DNA from: JANYHF01 sp031393505
GTDB lineage: Bacteria; Pseudomonadota; Alphaproteobacteria; Rhizobiales; Hyphomicrobiaceae
Length of the DNA: 64,000 nt
Assembly (NCBI GenBank): GCA_031393505.1
Contig: JANMVX010000169.1
Span: 1-64,000 of the forward strand
Reading direction: 5' to 3'
Below are positions 8,587 to 17,031 of this stretch, one piece after another. The notes beneath the pieces were generated by a model that saw only the letters and a list, made by a program, of their open reading frames with translations, searched no databases and was not told where the DNA came from. The translations under genes were made by a program, and so were the position numbers. The stretch's first letter is position 1; every line of letters begins with the position of its first letter.

Positions 8587-9563
8587 GCAACAATACAACG
8601 CAGGCAGATCGTACCATCCTTCCCGGCTCCCCGCTGGCCGCGCGCATGGATTGGATTCGCCAGGCAGGCGTCGCGGCTGGCTGCATCGGGCTGTTCGTCA
8701 TCTTCTCCATCCTCAAGAGCACATTCTACCAGCCCGGCAACCTGCTCGACATCCTGTTGCAGTCCTCGATCAACGCCGTGGTGGCGGTGGGCATGACGCT
8801 GGTCATCATGACCAAGGGCATCGATCTGTCGGTGGGCTCTATCGTCGGCGTCAGCAGCATGGTGGCGTGCAGCGTGCTGCCGTCTGGCATTTTCGTCGGC
8901 GTGCTCGCAGGCGTGACGACGGGCCTGCTCTGTGGCTTGATCAACGGCGTGCTGATCGCCAAGCTCAAACTGCCCGACTTCATTGTCACGCTCGGCACCA
9001 TGAGCATCTTTCGCGGCGCGGCGCTGATCTACACCGACGGCAAGCCTATTTATGGGATCGACAAGTCTTTCCGCTCGACCTTCGCTGGCGAACTCCTGGG
9101 CATTCCCACGCCCGTCATCCTCGCCCTGATCGTCGCTCTGCTGGCTTATTTTCTCATCCGTTACACGGCGCTCGGCGAACAGATCATCGCGGTCGGCGGC
9201 AACGAGGAGGCGGCGCGCCTTTCGGGCATCGACGTCGACCGGGTGAAGATATCTGTTTACGCCATATCCGGCGTTCTGTCGGCGCTGGCCGGGTTCATTC
9301 TGGTCGCCCGCATCGGTGCGGCCGAACCCATCGGCGGCAACGGCTTTGAACTCCAGGCCATCGGCGCGGCGGTCATCGGCGGCGCCAGCCTGTTTGGCGG
9401 CGAGGGCAATTCGCTCGGCTCCCTGATCGGCGCCATCACGCTCGGCGGCATGCGCAACGGGCTCACGCTGCTCAATGTGCCCTCGTTCTGGCAGTTCGTG
9501 GCGACAGGCGTGGTCGTCATCCTCGCCGTGCTGGCCGATCAGATCACCCGCAAGCGCCGCTGA
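8583..9563 (+). CDS. Sugar ABC transporter permease (RbsC type)
   Basis: 326 residues of multi-spanning inner-membrane protein, BPD_transp_2 family. Conserved landmarks include INAVVAVGMTLVIMTKGIDL with SVGSIVG, GLINGVLIAKLKLPDFIVTL, GGNEEAARLSGIDVDRVK (the EAA-like cytoplasmic loop) and IGGASLFGGEGNSLGSLIGA. It is probably a homodimeric channel for the ATPase encoded just upstream. Translation starts within the ATPase stop codon. It is the last gene of the importer operon; tRNA-His follows on the opposite strand. Confidence 0.95.
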   Translation: MSNNTTQADRTILPGSPLAARMDWIRQAGVAAGCIGLFVIFSILKSTFYQPGNLLDILLQSSINAVVAVGMTLVIMTKGIDLSVGSIVGVSSMVACSVLPSGIFVGVLAGVTTGLLCGLINGVLIAKLKLPDFIVTLGTMSIFRGAALIYTDGKPIYGIDKSFRSTFAGELLGIPTPVILALIVALLAYFLIRYTALGEQIIAVGGNEEAARLSGIDVDRVKISVYAISGVLSALAGFILVARIGAAEPIGGNGFELQAIGAAVIGGASLFGGEGNSLGSLIGAITLGGMRNGLTLLNVPSFWQFVATGVVVILAVLADQITRKRR

Positions 9564-9597
9564 CCGTGGTGGCGGCCCTACAATCGCTCGCAAACAA

Positions 9598-9674
9598 TGG
9601 TACCACCTCTCGGGCTCGAACCGAGGACCCCCAGATCCACAATCTGGTGCTCTAACCAACTGAGCTAAGGCGGC
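9598..9674 (-). tRNA. tRNA-His (GTG anticodon), A73 type without encoded G-1
   Basis: A 77-nt cloverleaf with encoded CCA. Acceptor GCCGCCT/AGGTGGT (two G-U pairs), D-stem GCTC/GAGC, anticodon stem CCAGA/TCTGG with loop TTGTGGA (anticodon GTG), T-stem CTCGG/CCGAG. The discriminator is A73 and the base before position 1 is T, so neither the G-1 nor the C73 of canonical tRNA-His is encoded. This matches the recoded tRNA-His/HisRS identity described for a clade of alphaproteobacteria. Confidence 0.95.
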
Positions 9675-9835
9675 ATCTTGGCGCGCGAGCGACCGTATAA
9701 CACAACAGCCAGCCTGCGGCCAAGCGCCGAGATTGCAGGCCTGCAGCGGTCGAAATGGACTTCTGAACGGGTCCGCGTCGACTATGATTTGCTCGGTAAA
9801 CGTCCTCAGAGCCCGGTCCCAAAGGATTGAACGAC

Positions 9836-10867
9836 ATGGATTATCGCTATCTCGGAAAGTCGGGCCTGCGCGTGCCCCTGTTGAGTTTCGGCACGGCGAC
9901 CTTTGGCGGCAAAGGCGAACAATTCGCCGCTTGGGGCGATACGCAAGCCAAGGGCGCGACCCGGCTGGTCGATGTCTGTCTCGACGCGGGCCTCACCATG
10001 TTCGACAGCGCCGATGTCTACTCGGACGGCGAGGCCGAGCGGGTGCTGGGCGCGGCCATCAAGGGCCGGCGCGAAAAAGTGCTGATCTCGACCAAGGCGA
10101 CGTTTCGCCCCTCTGACGATTCCGATCCCAATGGCGTCGGCTCGTCGCGTTTCCATCTGATCAATGCGGTGGAGGGGTCGCTGAAACGGCTCGGGACCGA
10201 CTACATCGATCTGTTCCAGCTGCATGGTTTTGACGCCCGGACGCCCATCGAGGAAACTGTCAGCACGCTGGACGACCTCGTGCGCGCCGGCAAAATCCGC
10301 TACCTCGGCGTGTCGAATTTTTCTGGCTGGCACCTGATGAAATCGCTGGCCGTCGCCGACAGATATGGCCGATGCCGCTATGTGGCGAACCAGGCCTATT
10401 ACTCGCTGATCGGGCGCGACTACGAATGCGAACTGATGCCGCTTGGCCTGGCGGAGGGCGTTGGCGCGGTGGTGTGGAGCCCGCTCGGCTGGGGACGGCT
10501 GACTGGAAAAATCCGGCGCGGGGGCCAGCTGCCCAAAGTCAGCCGGCTGCACAAGACGGCCGAGAACGGGCCGCAGATGCCGGATGAGTATCTCTACAAG
10601 GTTGTGGATGCGCTGGAAGCCGTCGCCAAGGACACCGGCAAGACAGTGCCGCAGATCGCGCTGAACTGGGTGGCGCACCGGCCGAGCGTGTCGAGCGTGA
10701 TCATCGGGGCGCGGGATGAAAAGCAGCTGACGGAGAATCTGGGCGCGGTGGGATGGCAATTGACCGAGGAGCAGGTAGCAAAGCTGGATGCCGCAAGCGC
10801 GCTGCCCAAGCCGTATCCCTATTGGCATCAGGATGAATTTGTGGAGCGTAATCCGCCTCCGGTGTGA
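9836..10867 (+). CDS. Aldo/keto reductase
   Basis: 343 residues from the ATG at 9836, with AAAGGA at 9821; an in-frame TTG at 9827 is possible. NADPH-dependent (beta/alpha)8 oxidoreductase of the AKR family, YajO/Tas-like subgroup. Landmarks are GLRVPLLSFGTATFGG, TMFDSADVYSDGEAE (Asp/Tyr of the catalytic tetrad), LISTKATF (Lys), LFQLHGFD (His) and SSVIIGARDEKQLTENL (cofactor binding). It reduces or oxidises sugar carbonyls in many catabolic loci. It sits between the Rbs-type importer and the convergent epimerase operon, so a role in the same sugar route is plausible. Confidence 0.92.
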   Translation: MDYRYLGKSGLRVPLLSFGTATFGGKGEQFAAWGDTQAKGATRLVDVCLDAGLTMFDSADVYSDGEAERVLGAAIKGRREKVLISTKATFRPSDDSDPNGVGSSRFHLINAVEGSLKRLGTDYIDLFQLHGFDARTPIEETVSTLDDLVRAGKIRYLGVSNFSGWHLMKSLAVADRYGRCRYVANQAYYSLIGRDYECELMPLGLAEGVGAVVWSPLGWGRLTGKIRRGGQLPKVSRLHKTAENGPQMPDEYLYKVVDALEAVAKDTGKTVPQIALNWVAHRPSVSSVIIGARDEKQLTENLGAVGWQLTEEQVAKLDAASALPKPYPYWHQDEFVERNPPPV

Positions 10868-11584
10868 TCAGCTGGCAATCGGCAGCGCCCGCGCCCAGGC
10901 GATGCGGGCGGCGAGGTCCGGGGCGCCAAAGGCCAGCGAGCCCATAACCACCGTCTCGGCGCCGGCTGCTCGCAGCACCGGCACGGTGGTGTCGCGGATG
11001 CCGCCGTCGGCGGCCAGCACGATGCGGCGACCGGCCTTGGCGATCAGCGCGCCGGCTTCGCGCAGCCGGGCGGGGGCGGTGGGGTCGAGCCCCTGGCCTT
11101 TCACGCCGATGGCGGTGCCAAGCAGCGTGAGGAAATCGAGGCGTTTGATGAAGGGTTGCGCCCGCGCCACGGGCGTTTCCACGCGCAACACCATGCCGGC
11201 GCGGAGCTTGTGCTGGGTGATCCGATCAAGCGCGGGGCCGGCGACGGCGGCATTTTCGACATGGATGCTGATGAGGTCGGCCCCCGCCTCGGCGAACTGA
11301 TCAATCTGCGGCAGGAGCACTGCGTCGTCGCACATCAGATGCACGTGGATGGGGACGGTCGTCAGCTTGCGGATGCCTGCGACCAGATCGGGGAAGAACA
11401 GCATGGCCGGCGCGAAGTGTCCGTCGGCAACGTCGACATGCATCAGATCGGCATGCGGATTGATACGCGCCACGTCGTCGGCCATGCGCACCAGGTTCGC
11501 TGACCAAAGCGAAAACTCCGCCATCAGACGGTTTTTTGGGAGCGCGTCGAACCAAGTGCTAGCGGGTTTTGTCATGGAGGTCAT
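10868..11584 (-). CDS. Ribulose-phosphate 3-epimerase family protein
   Basis: 238 residues, TIM-barrel of the RPE/AlsE family, which interconverts ketose phosphates at C3 using a divalent metal. The family's key positions are present: SLWSANL (Ser near the N terminus), MHVDVADGHFAP (His and Asp), IHVHLM (His) and LAADGGIRD (Asp). The phosphate loop is VVMGSLAFG. It is the last gene of the operon running from 15361 to 10868 and overlaps the end of the preceding hydrolase by 26 bp. The N-terminal 20 residues are atypical. The sugar-operon context favours an allulose-6-phosphate or ribulose-phosphate type substrate rather than the housekeeping enzyme. Confidence 0.87.
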   Translation of the reverse strand: MTSMTKPASTWFDALPKNRLMAEFSLWSANLVRMADDVARINPHADLMHVDVADGHFAPAMLFFPDLVAGIRKLTTVPIHVHLMCDDAVLLPQIDQFAEAGADLISIHVENAAVAGPALDRITQHKLRAGMVLRVETPVARAQPFIKRLDFLTLLGTAIGVKGQGLDPTAPARLREAGALIAKAGRRIVLAADGGIRDTTVPVLRAAGAETVVMGSLAFGAPDLAARIAWARALPIAS

Positions 11585-12386
11585 CCTTCAGGAACGCCGC
11601 CAGCGCGGCCTTGAAATCGGAGGTATACGCCGCCTTGTCGCGCGCTTTCGGCGTGATCTCGACCAGGCGAGCGTGCGGGATCAGCATTGCCAGCTCCTGG
11701 CACGCTGCAATGGGGTGGGCAAGGTCTTGGCCGTGGCCAATGATCAGCACGGGGCAGGCGATGCGGGCGAGATCGGCAGGCGTCACCCCAGGGCCGTCGG
11801 CGGCGATGCGGGTCAGAAGATGCATCGTCATGTCCAGCGGCGCGCGCTCGAAGAAGCCGGTCAGCGAGGCGAGATTGTCGGGCGCTTCCACGCTGAGTTT
11901 TTTGGCGGTATCGGATGCCAGGAACAGTTTTCGTGCTTCGGCGGCGGGATGCTTGGCCAGCAGTTCGCCGACCTCGACATAGGGGCGCGTATTAGCGGGG
12001 GCAGCTGACGTGACCCAGGCGGGGCGAGCGATGATCAGCGAACGCACGGCCTTGGGTTGCAGCACTGCCAGGCGCATCGCGATGGCCGCGCCCATGGAAA
12101 TGCCGCCGACGATAGCGGGCGCGAGGTGGCGTTCTGCAATCAGCGCCGCTACGTCGTCCGTGAACGTGGCGATACTGAGCAGCGACGGATCGCCAGCCTC
12201 GGAGGCCCCATGACCCCGGCTTTCCAGCGTAAGCGGGCGGATGCCGGCGACGTCCGGAATGACCTCGGCGGTTTGCGCCGCGCTGCCGCACAGGCCGTGC
12301 TGGAAGAGGAAGGGCACAGCCGTGCCGCCGCCATCATGCAGGGCGAGCGAAGCTCCGGGGCGGGCGAATTGCGAAACCGTCATCAT
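11559..12386 (-). CDS. Alpha/beta-hydrolase fold protein
   Basis: 275 residues, alpha/beta-hydrolase fold. Visible elements are the oxyanion HG motif (FLFQHGLCGSA), the ESRGHGAS loop, the nucleophile elbow GGISMGAAIA (Ser) and an acid-loop region (IIGHGQDLAHP). A catalytic His at the usual place near the C terminus is not obvious. It is flanked by a sugar isomerase (4-bp overlap) and an RPE-like epimerase (26-bp overlap), so lactone or ester hydrolysis within the sugar pathway is plausible. The reaction is not determinable from sequence. Confidence 0.82.
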   Translation of the reverse strand: MMTVSQFARPGASLALHDGGGTAVPFLFQHGLCGSAAQTAEVIPDVAGIRPLTLESRGHGASEAGDPSLLSIATFTDDVAALIAERHLAPAIVGGISMGAAIAMRLAVLQPKAVRSLIIARPAWVTSAAPANTRPYVEVGELLAKHPAAEARKLFLASDTAKKLSVEAPDNLASLTGFFERAPLDMTMHLLTRIAADGPGVTPADLARIACPVLIIGHGQDLAHPIAACQELAMLIPHARLVEITPKARDKAAYTSDFKAALAAFLKDDLHDKTR

Positions 12387-13225
12387 CGCCAGTCTGCCTC
12401 GCTCGCGGTGCGCCTCAGGAACGCGGCGGCAGCAGGAGCTTCGGCGGCCGAGAGGCCATGCGCCACCAGTGGGCCAGAAAAGCCGGCGGCCTGCAAGGCG
12501 CCGAGGAAGTGCGGAAAATCTATCACGCCCCGACCGGCTGCAACGAAGTCTCCGCGCGCATCGCGGTCCTTGGCGTGGGCCATGGCGATGTGGTCCGCCA
12601 GCACGTCAATTGCGCCGGCGACGATCGCCCGCCGACGCTCGGGTGTTTCCACTTCGGCGAGATTGGCGGGGTCGAGCACGATTTTCAGGCGTGGGCTGCC
12701 CATGTCATCGAGCAGGCGGCGGGCCTTGGCCGCGCTGTCGACGACGTTCGCCAACTCCGGCTCGATGCCCAGATCGACATCATATCGCTCGGCAATCACG
12801 ACGGCGCGTTCCATGCTCGCTAGTAAATCGCGCCAAGCCTCGGGCGTCGCATTGTGTGGATGCGCCCGCCACTGATCGTCCGCATCGCGCGTTCCGGTGC
12901 ACAGCGTAATCAGACGCGTTCCGATGGCCGGACAAGCTTTCGCCAACACCTCCAGCCGGCGCATGCCGGCGTCGCGATTGGCGGGATCGGGGTGGATCAT
13001 GTTCCAGGTGCCGGACAATCCCACCACTGTAACGCCCGCAGAAACTGCAGCCTCCGCAATCAGTTTGGCTGTCCCCACCGGAATCCGGTCCGGCATTGCG
13101 GCCAATCCGCTGCAGGCCAAGTTGTATTGCGCGGCGCCGTAACCGGCCGCCGCGACCTGGGAGAGCACAGCGTTGGCGTCATTGCCCGGGAAGGTTTTGG
13201 CGAAAATGCCGATGCGGCCGCTCAT
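12383..13225 (-). CDS. TIM-barrel sugar phosphate isomerase/epimerase
   Basis: 280 residues, xylose-isomerase-like TIM barrel. It starts MSGRIGIFAKTFPG and carries GVTVVGLSGTWNMIHPDP, LGIEPELANVVDSA (metal Glu), LKIVLDPANLAEVE (Asp), IAMAHAKDRDA (His-x-Lys-Asp) and PLVAHGLS. It probably interconverts a ketose and aldose or an epimer pair. It is the third gene of the ROK-kinase operon; its stop overlaps the hydrolase start (ATGA). A gap of about 190 bp rich in family E repeats separates it from the Gfo/Idh gene upstream. Confidence 0.83.
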   Translation of the reverse strand: MSGRIGIFAKTFPGNDANAVLSQVAAAGYGAAQYNLACSGLAAMPDRIPVGTAKLIAEAAVSAGVTVVGLSGTWNMIHPDPANRDAGMRRLEVLAKACPAIGTRLITLCTGTRDADDQWRAHPHNATPEAWRDLLASMERAVVIAERYDVDLGIEPELANVVDSAAKARRLLDDMGSPRLKIVLDPANLAEVETPERRRAIVAGAIDVLADHIAMAHAKDRDARGDFVAAGRGVIDFPHFLGALQAAGFSGPLVAHGLSAAEAPAAAAFLRRTASEADWR

Positions 13226-13252
13226 GGCGAACGACTCCCGATTTGCCCAGGC

Positions 13253-13405
13253 GGTGTCAGGAACTTATTGCGCTTGCTCAGTCCGGGCATCGTTGCGCCA
13301 GACGTCGGCAAGCAATAAGTGCCTGACACCCAGTATTTTGCAGGTTGCCGATCCGGCAAGTGACTGGGTGTCAGGCACTTGCGAGCCGCAAGGTCCTGAC
13401 ACCGG
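13253..13405. repeat. Family E repeats built on GTGTCAGG(A/C)ACTT
   Basis: Four copies of a GTGTCAGG-type motif in alternating orientation: 13253-13277, 13308-13330 (inverted, forming a long imperfect hairpin with the first), 13367-13387 and a partial one at 13392-13405. They fill the gap between two genes of one apparent operon and may modulate read-through or RNA stability. Similar short GTGTCAGGCACTT motifs are scattered in many proteobacterial genomes, so this is probably a REP-like element. Confidence 0.7.
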
Positions 13406-13418
13406 GCATCGCGCCCCA

Positions 13419-14495
13419 TCACAGCGCCCCCGTCACATCGGCCAGCGCCACGTCCTTGCCGGTCTCGGCCGAACGCGCAATCGCGATCATGCCGCGTACC
13501 GAGGCTATGCCGTCCTCAATGTCCGCGCCAAGCATCGGCGCGCTGGTAAGGATCGCGTCGGCAAACCCCTCCAGCTGGCGCCGGTAGAAGTGACCGTCCG
13601 CGCCCAAAGGCCGGGTCGTCGTCGCCTCCTTATCGCGGAAAATCTCGACGTCGCTCGATTTGTAGTACCACGGATTATACGTCTTGCCGATGACGCTGCC
13701 GTGCTCGCCGTATATCTGAAACCCTTCGTGCCAATCCATCCGCACCGCGATGGTCAGATCCAGATGGCCCAGCGCGCCATTGGCATAGTCAACGTCCACG
13801 AACCAGCAGTGCGCGCCCTTCTGGTTTGACAGCCGAGCCCGCACACTGACAATCTCGCCGCCGAAAAAGCGCGCCGTATCGACCAGATGGCTGCCATGGC
13901 CGATCATGTAGTAGCGCGTCAGGTCCGCTTTGGGGTTGCCCGACGGCCTTCTGGCCGAAGCGCTTGAGATGATCGCCGGCTGCACGGCATCGGTCATGGC
14001 GTAGCGGTGCGTGGAATCGCAGTACCAGGCTTTTAGCGCGATCAACTGGCCCATCTCAGTATCGATAAAACGCTTGGCGGCCATCAAACCTTCGTCGAAG
14101 CGCTTCATATGCCCGATCTGGAATACTTTTCCTGATTTCCGAACCGCAACGGCCAGCGCCTCAACTTCGTCCAGCGACGCCGCCACCGGCTTCTCGCACA
14201 GCACGTGTTTTCCTGCTTCCAGCGCCCGGATCGAGGCCGGCACGTGATACGCGTCCGCCGTCGCGATGATCACGGCGTCCAGTTTGGGGTCGGCAAGCAT
14301 GGCGTCGTAGTCGGCATAGGCCTTGGACGGAGCATGCGTCGCGGCCATCCGGGTGCGCAGATCCTCGGCGATATCGCAAATGGCGTAGAGATCGGCGTTG
14401 CGCGCCTTCACGCAAGCCTCGAAATGCGCCGCCTGGGCGATCTGCCCGCAGCCGAGCACGCCAACCTGCAGACGCTGTGCTTCTTTCTTGGGCAT
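13419..14495 (-). CDS. Gfo/Idh/MocA-family oxidoreductase
   Basis: 358 residues from the ATG at 14495; a longer in-frame extension upstream is Arg-rich and overlaps the ROK gene, so it is rejected. N-terminal Rossmann fold VGVLGCGQIAQAAHFEA, then the family hallmark GKHVLCEKPVA (Lys-Pro) and the C-terminal dehydrogenase domain with GSHLVDTARFFGG. Expected to oxidise or reduce a sugar, inositol or sugar acid with NAD(P). The start overlaps the ROK kinase stop by 1 bp (TGATG arrangement), so the two are translationally coupled. Confidence 0.9.
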   Translation of the reverse strand: MPKKEAQRLQVGVLGCGQIAQAAHFEACVKARNADLYAICDIAEDLRTRMAATHAPSKAYADYDAMLADPKLDAVIIATADAYHVPASIRALEAGKHVLCEKPVAASLDEVEALAVAVRKSGKVFQIGHMKRFDEGLMAAKRFIDTEMGQLIALKAWYCDSTHRYAMTDAVQPAIISSASARRPSGNPKADLTRYYMIGHGSHLVDTARFFGGEIVSVRARLSNQKGAHCWFVDVDYANGALGHLDLTIAVRMDWHEGFQIYGEHGSVIGKTYNPWYYKSSDVEIFRDKEATTTRPLGADGHFYRRQLEGFADAILTSAPMLGADIEDGIASVRGMIAIARSAETGKDVALADVTGAL

Positions 14496-15361
14496 CAATC
14501 CTCCTTGATCAGATCGAATGCGGCGAGCCCCGCGCCGATCACGCCGGCGTCGGGCCCGACCTTGGCCGGGACGATAGGGCAGTGGAACCAGGACGAACGC
14601 GTCGGAAATGCTGGCAATGCCCGGCAGGCCGCACGGCCGAGGCTGCCGCCGAGCACCACGACTTCGGGATCGAGCGCGGCGACCAGGCTGTCGATGCCGG
14701 CGCGCAAGGGGGCGATCCAACGGCGGATCACTTCGCGGGCCGCGGGATCGGTGCGGGCCAGCAGGTCCTCGGCCCTCGTGCCATCAGGTAGTCCGGCCTC
14801 GGAGCAATGCCGGCGCAGCGCGGTTCCGGAACTCAGCGTTTCGAGGCAACCGATGCCGCCGCAGACGCACGGCGGGCCGTCCCAGGCCACGACCACGTGC
14901 CCGAACTCGGTCGCAGAGGAGCGCCCGCGCAAAATCTTGCCGCCGAGCAGTGCGCCGCCGCCGATGCCCGTGCCGATGGTGAGCATGACCGCGCTCGATT
15001 TGCCGCGCGCCGCCCCGATCCGCGCTTCGGCGATCATGGCCATGGCGCCGTCGTTTTCGGTGACGATGGGGAGTTTTCGCGGGTTGGCGAGGCGGCCGGC
15101 GAGCGGCGGGCCGGAGAGGTCCACGAAGCCACCGGGGTAGATTTCGCCGGTGGCGGTGTCAATGCGCGAGGGCACGCCGAGACCGATGGCGCAGGGCGTT
15201 CCGTTGTCCACGGCGGCGATCAGCCGGTCGATCTGCGGCAGGGGAGACGCCCGGTCGGTCGGCTCGCTGGCTTGGTCCTGCACGCGCCCATCGCCGGACA
15301 GGCGAACGGCGCGGATGCTGGTGCCGCCAATATCGACGCCGATGGTCGAGTGTGAGTTCAT
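14495..15361 (-). CDS. ROK-family sugar kinase
   Basis: 288 residues from the ATG at 15361. N-terminal ATP-binding motif IGVDIGGTSIRAV; ROK signature region TEFGHVVV followed by the zinc-binding cluster CVCGGIGCLET; TENDGAMAMIAE (catalytic Asp region); IGTGIGGGALLGG; and the adenosine motif VVLGGSLG. The zinc Cys set is complete (C-x-C-x4-C), as in active glucokinase/fructokinase ROK proteins. No N-terminal HTH, so it is an enzyme rather than a NagC-type repressor. First gene of the five-gene operon running to 10868. Confidence 0.9.
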   Translation of the reverse strand: MNSHSTIGVDIGGTSIRAVRLSGDGRVQDQASEPTDRASPLPQIDRLIAAVDNGTPCAIGLGVPSRIDTATGEIYPGGFVDLSGPPLAGRLANPRKLPIVTENDGAMAMIAEARIGAARGKSSAVMLTIGTGIGGGALLGGKILRGRSSATEFGHVVVAWDGPPCVCGGIGCLETLSSGTALRRHCSEAGLPDGTRAEDLLARTDPAAREVIRRWIAPLRAGIDSLVAALDPEVVVLGGSLGRAACRALPAFPTRSSWFHCPIVPAKVGPDAGVIGAGLAAFDLIKED

Positions 15362-15445
15362 AGAGCGCGTATTCGCGATAGTAGCTGCGGGCTGAAGACC
15401 GCCGCTGTTATCACGTCTCGGCAACTCTGGCCAAGTGCGTTTGCG

Positions 15446-16246
15446 CTACCAACCAGATCCCATCAGCGCCTTTTCTTCTTCCGCCGACAGCGCATCGCCA
15501 TGGCGCATTGCGCCGACGACGTTATCGAGCATTTCGCCGTAAACGCCTGGACCAGCAGGAACCACCGCACCGGTCTTGGCCGGGCCCTCGAAGACGGCCT
15601 TCAGCTGCCAACCCGCGGCGCCATGGCAGGCGACGCCGAACTGACGCGGGCCGGCTGACGCTTGCGCTTCGTACTCACGGCAGGGCGCGCCGGTCTGATC
15701 GCGGAACGTCTCTACAACGCGAACGCTCAGCGCGCCGGTCTTGGTGTCGAGTTTCTGCTCCGCGCCGGTTGCAACCTTGGCGAGCGCTTCGGCCAGACCG
15801 GCCACCGGGGCAATCGACCCAAGAGTCGCAACTTGCGTCGTCCCCGGACCATCTGCATCGGGACGGCCGAGCAGTAGGCCGCCAGCGATGAAAGCGATTG
15901 CGGCAACGCCCAGCGCCAATGCCGGAACTTCCCAACTGGACAGAAGATGGGCCCAGCGTGCGCCAATCCGCGACAATAGCCCGACTGGCCGTCCGGCCTC
16001 GCGCCGTGCCCGTCCCATCGGCGCAGCCGCGATCGCCTGCACCAACCGGTCCGGCACCGGCGCGGCCATCACGGCGTCGAACATCCGGCCGAGGTCGCGC
16101 CCGGTGGCCCGGAACGCCGCAAACTGCGACGCCAACGCCGGATCATCGGCCATCGCGGCCTGCAACTTGCGCTCATCGCCCAGGCTGGCCTCGCCATCGG
16201 CCACGGCCATCGCCAGGGTCAGCATCTCATCACTCACATCACACAC
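15446..16246 (-). CDS. Anti-sigma factor (membrane-anchored), partner of the adjacent ECF sigma factor
   Basis: 266 residues from a GTG at 16246, which follows GGGAGA and overlaps the sigma-factor stop. The N-terminal cytoplasmic helical region (MLTLAMAVADGEASLGDERKL) resembles anti-sigma domains. A single hydrophobic segment lies near residues 115-135 (VPALALGVAAIAFIAGGLLLG), followed by a periplasmic domain with one Cys pair (GAPCREYEAQ, FGVACHGAAG). It would hold the sigma factor inactive until an envelope or redox signal. No canonical His-x3-Cys-x2-Cys zinc anti-sigma motif is visible. Alternative starts at ATG 16225 or GTG 16237. Confidence 0.8.
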   Translation of the reverse strand: MCDVSDEMLTLAMAVADGEASLGDERKLQAAMADDPALASQFAAFRATGRDLGRMFDAVMAAPVPDRLVQAIAAAPMGRARREAGRPVGLLSRIGARWAHLLSSWEVPALALGVAAIAFIAGGLLLGRPDADGPGTTQVATLGSIAPVAGLAEALAKVATGAEQKLDTKTGALSVRVVETFRDQTGAPCREYEAQASAGPRQFGVACHGAAGWQLKAVFEGPAKTGAVVPAGPGVYGEMLDNVVGAMRHGDALSAEEEKALMGSGW

Positions 16247-16769
16247 GGCGGTTCTCCCTTGCCAAACTCGCGTCCACGCCTTCCGGCAGCAGCAGCCCAT
16301 GCAGCGCCTGACGAGCGCGCGCGAGACGGCTCATCACGGTGCCCATGGGCAAGTTCAATGTCTCGGCGGCCTCCTTGTAGGAAGCGCCGTCGATGCACAC
16401 GAGCGCCAGCAGCGCCCGTTGGTCTTCGCTCAGCGATTGCATGGCCTTGGCGACGGCCGCCAAAGTCATCCGCTGTTCGGTCACGTCGCGTCCGTCGACA
16501 CCCATGGGCTCGGCCACATCGTCGATATCCTGATGCACACCGCGCGATTTCGCCGTGCGCCGCTTGTCAATCCAGAGGTTCTGCGCAATGCGGAACATCC
16601 AGCTCTCGAACTTGGTGCCGGGCTGCCATTGGTCGCGATAGGTCAGCGCGCGCACGCAAGCATCCTGGGCCAAGTCGTCGGCGGACGCGAAGTCGCCCGT
16701 CAGCGCATAGGTGAACCGCCGCAGCCGCGGCAGAAAGGCAACCATACGGTCTTTGAAGTCGTCGCTCAC
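16239..16769 (-). CDS. ECF-subfamily RNA polymerase sigma factor
   Basis: 176 residues from the GTG at 16769 (MSDDFKDRMVAFLPRLRRF). Region 2 is visible as ALTGDFASADDLAQDACVRA with FESWMFRIAQNLWIDKRR. Region 4 is LSEDQRALLALVCIDGASYK with LNLPMGTVMSRLARARQAL. It directs RNA polymerase to a stress regulon. It overlaps the anti-sigma gene by 8 bp, the usual coupling. An in-frame ATG at 16793 is an alternative start. It is not next to the NepR/PhyR genes, though it resembles the EcfG class in length; I did not find an adjacent GGAAC-type promoter. Confidence 0.9.
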   Translation of the reverse strand: MSDDFKDRMVAFLPRLRRFTYALTGDFASADDLAQDACVRALTYRDQWQPGTKFESWMFRIAQNLWIDKRRTAKSRGVHQDIDDVAEPMGVDGRDVTEQRMTLAAVAKAMQSLSEDQRALLALVCIDGASYKEAAETLNLPMGTVMSRLARARQALHGLLLPEGVDASLARENRRV

Positions 16770-17031
16770 AAGTTGGTCCCGCCCCCACAGCATCAATAAC
16801 GTTGCTGTTTGACTTCTATTCTCGCTCGACCGCCGATTTGGTCGTTTCGAGCCTTCCGGCCCGGCGTTTCCGGCACTATAGTGTATTGGCATCACGGCAA
16901 AGCCGCGCTTTTTGTGACCAAATTGCAACGGCGACGTGTCGGGTGACGTGTAGTGTGGGGGACGGCGGACCGGCGACCATCAACGCTTCGGGGGAAGCGA
17001 GCCGGCAACCGCCATTTTGGGGGCGCGTATT

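Noticed and set aside
8283..9659. Long open frame antisense to the sugar permease
   Set aside because: It is the mirror of a high-GC coding region; composition is Arg/His/Gly/Asp-rich without any motif, while the plus strand carries a clear RbsC-type permease.
13253..13405. CRISPR array
   Set aside because: The repeats alternate in orientation, vary in spacing and number only four, and there are no cas genes.
16239..16769. Assignment of the ECF sigma factor as EcfG, partner of PhyR/NepR
   Set aside because: It is coupled to a membrane anti-sigma factor and lies 13 kb from the PhyR locus, so it is better treated as a separate ECF system.
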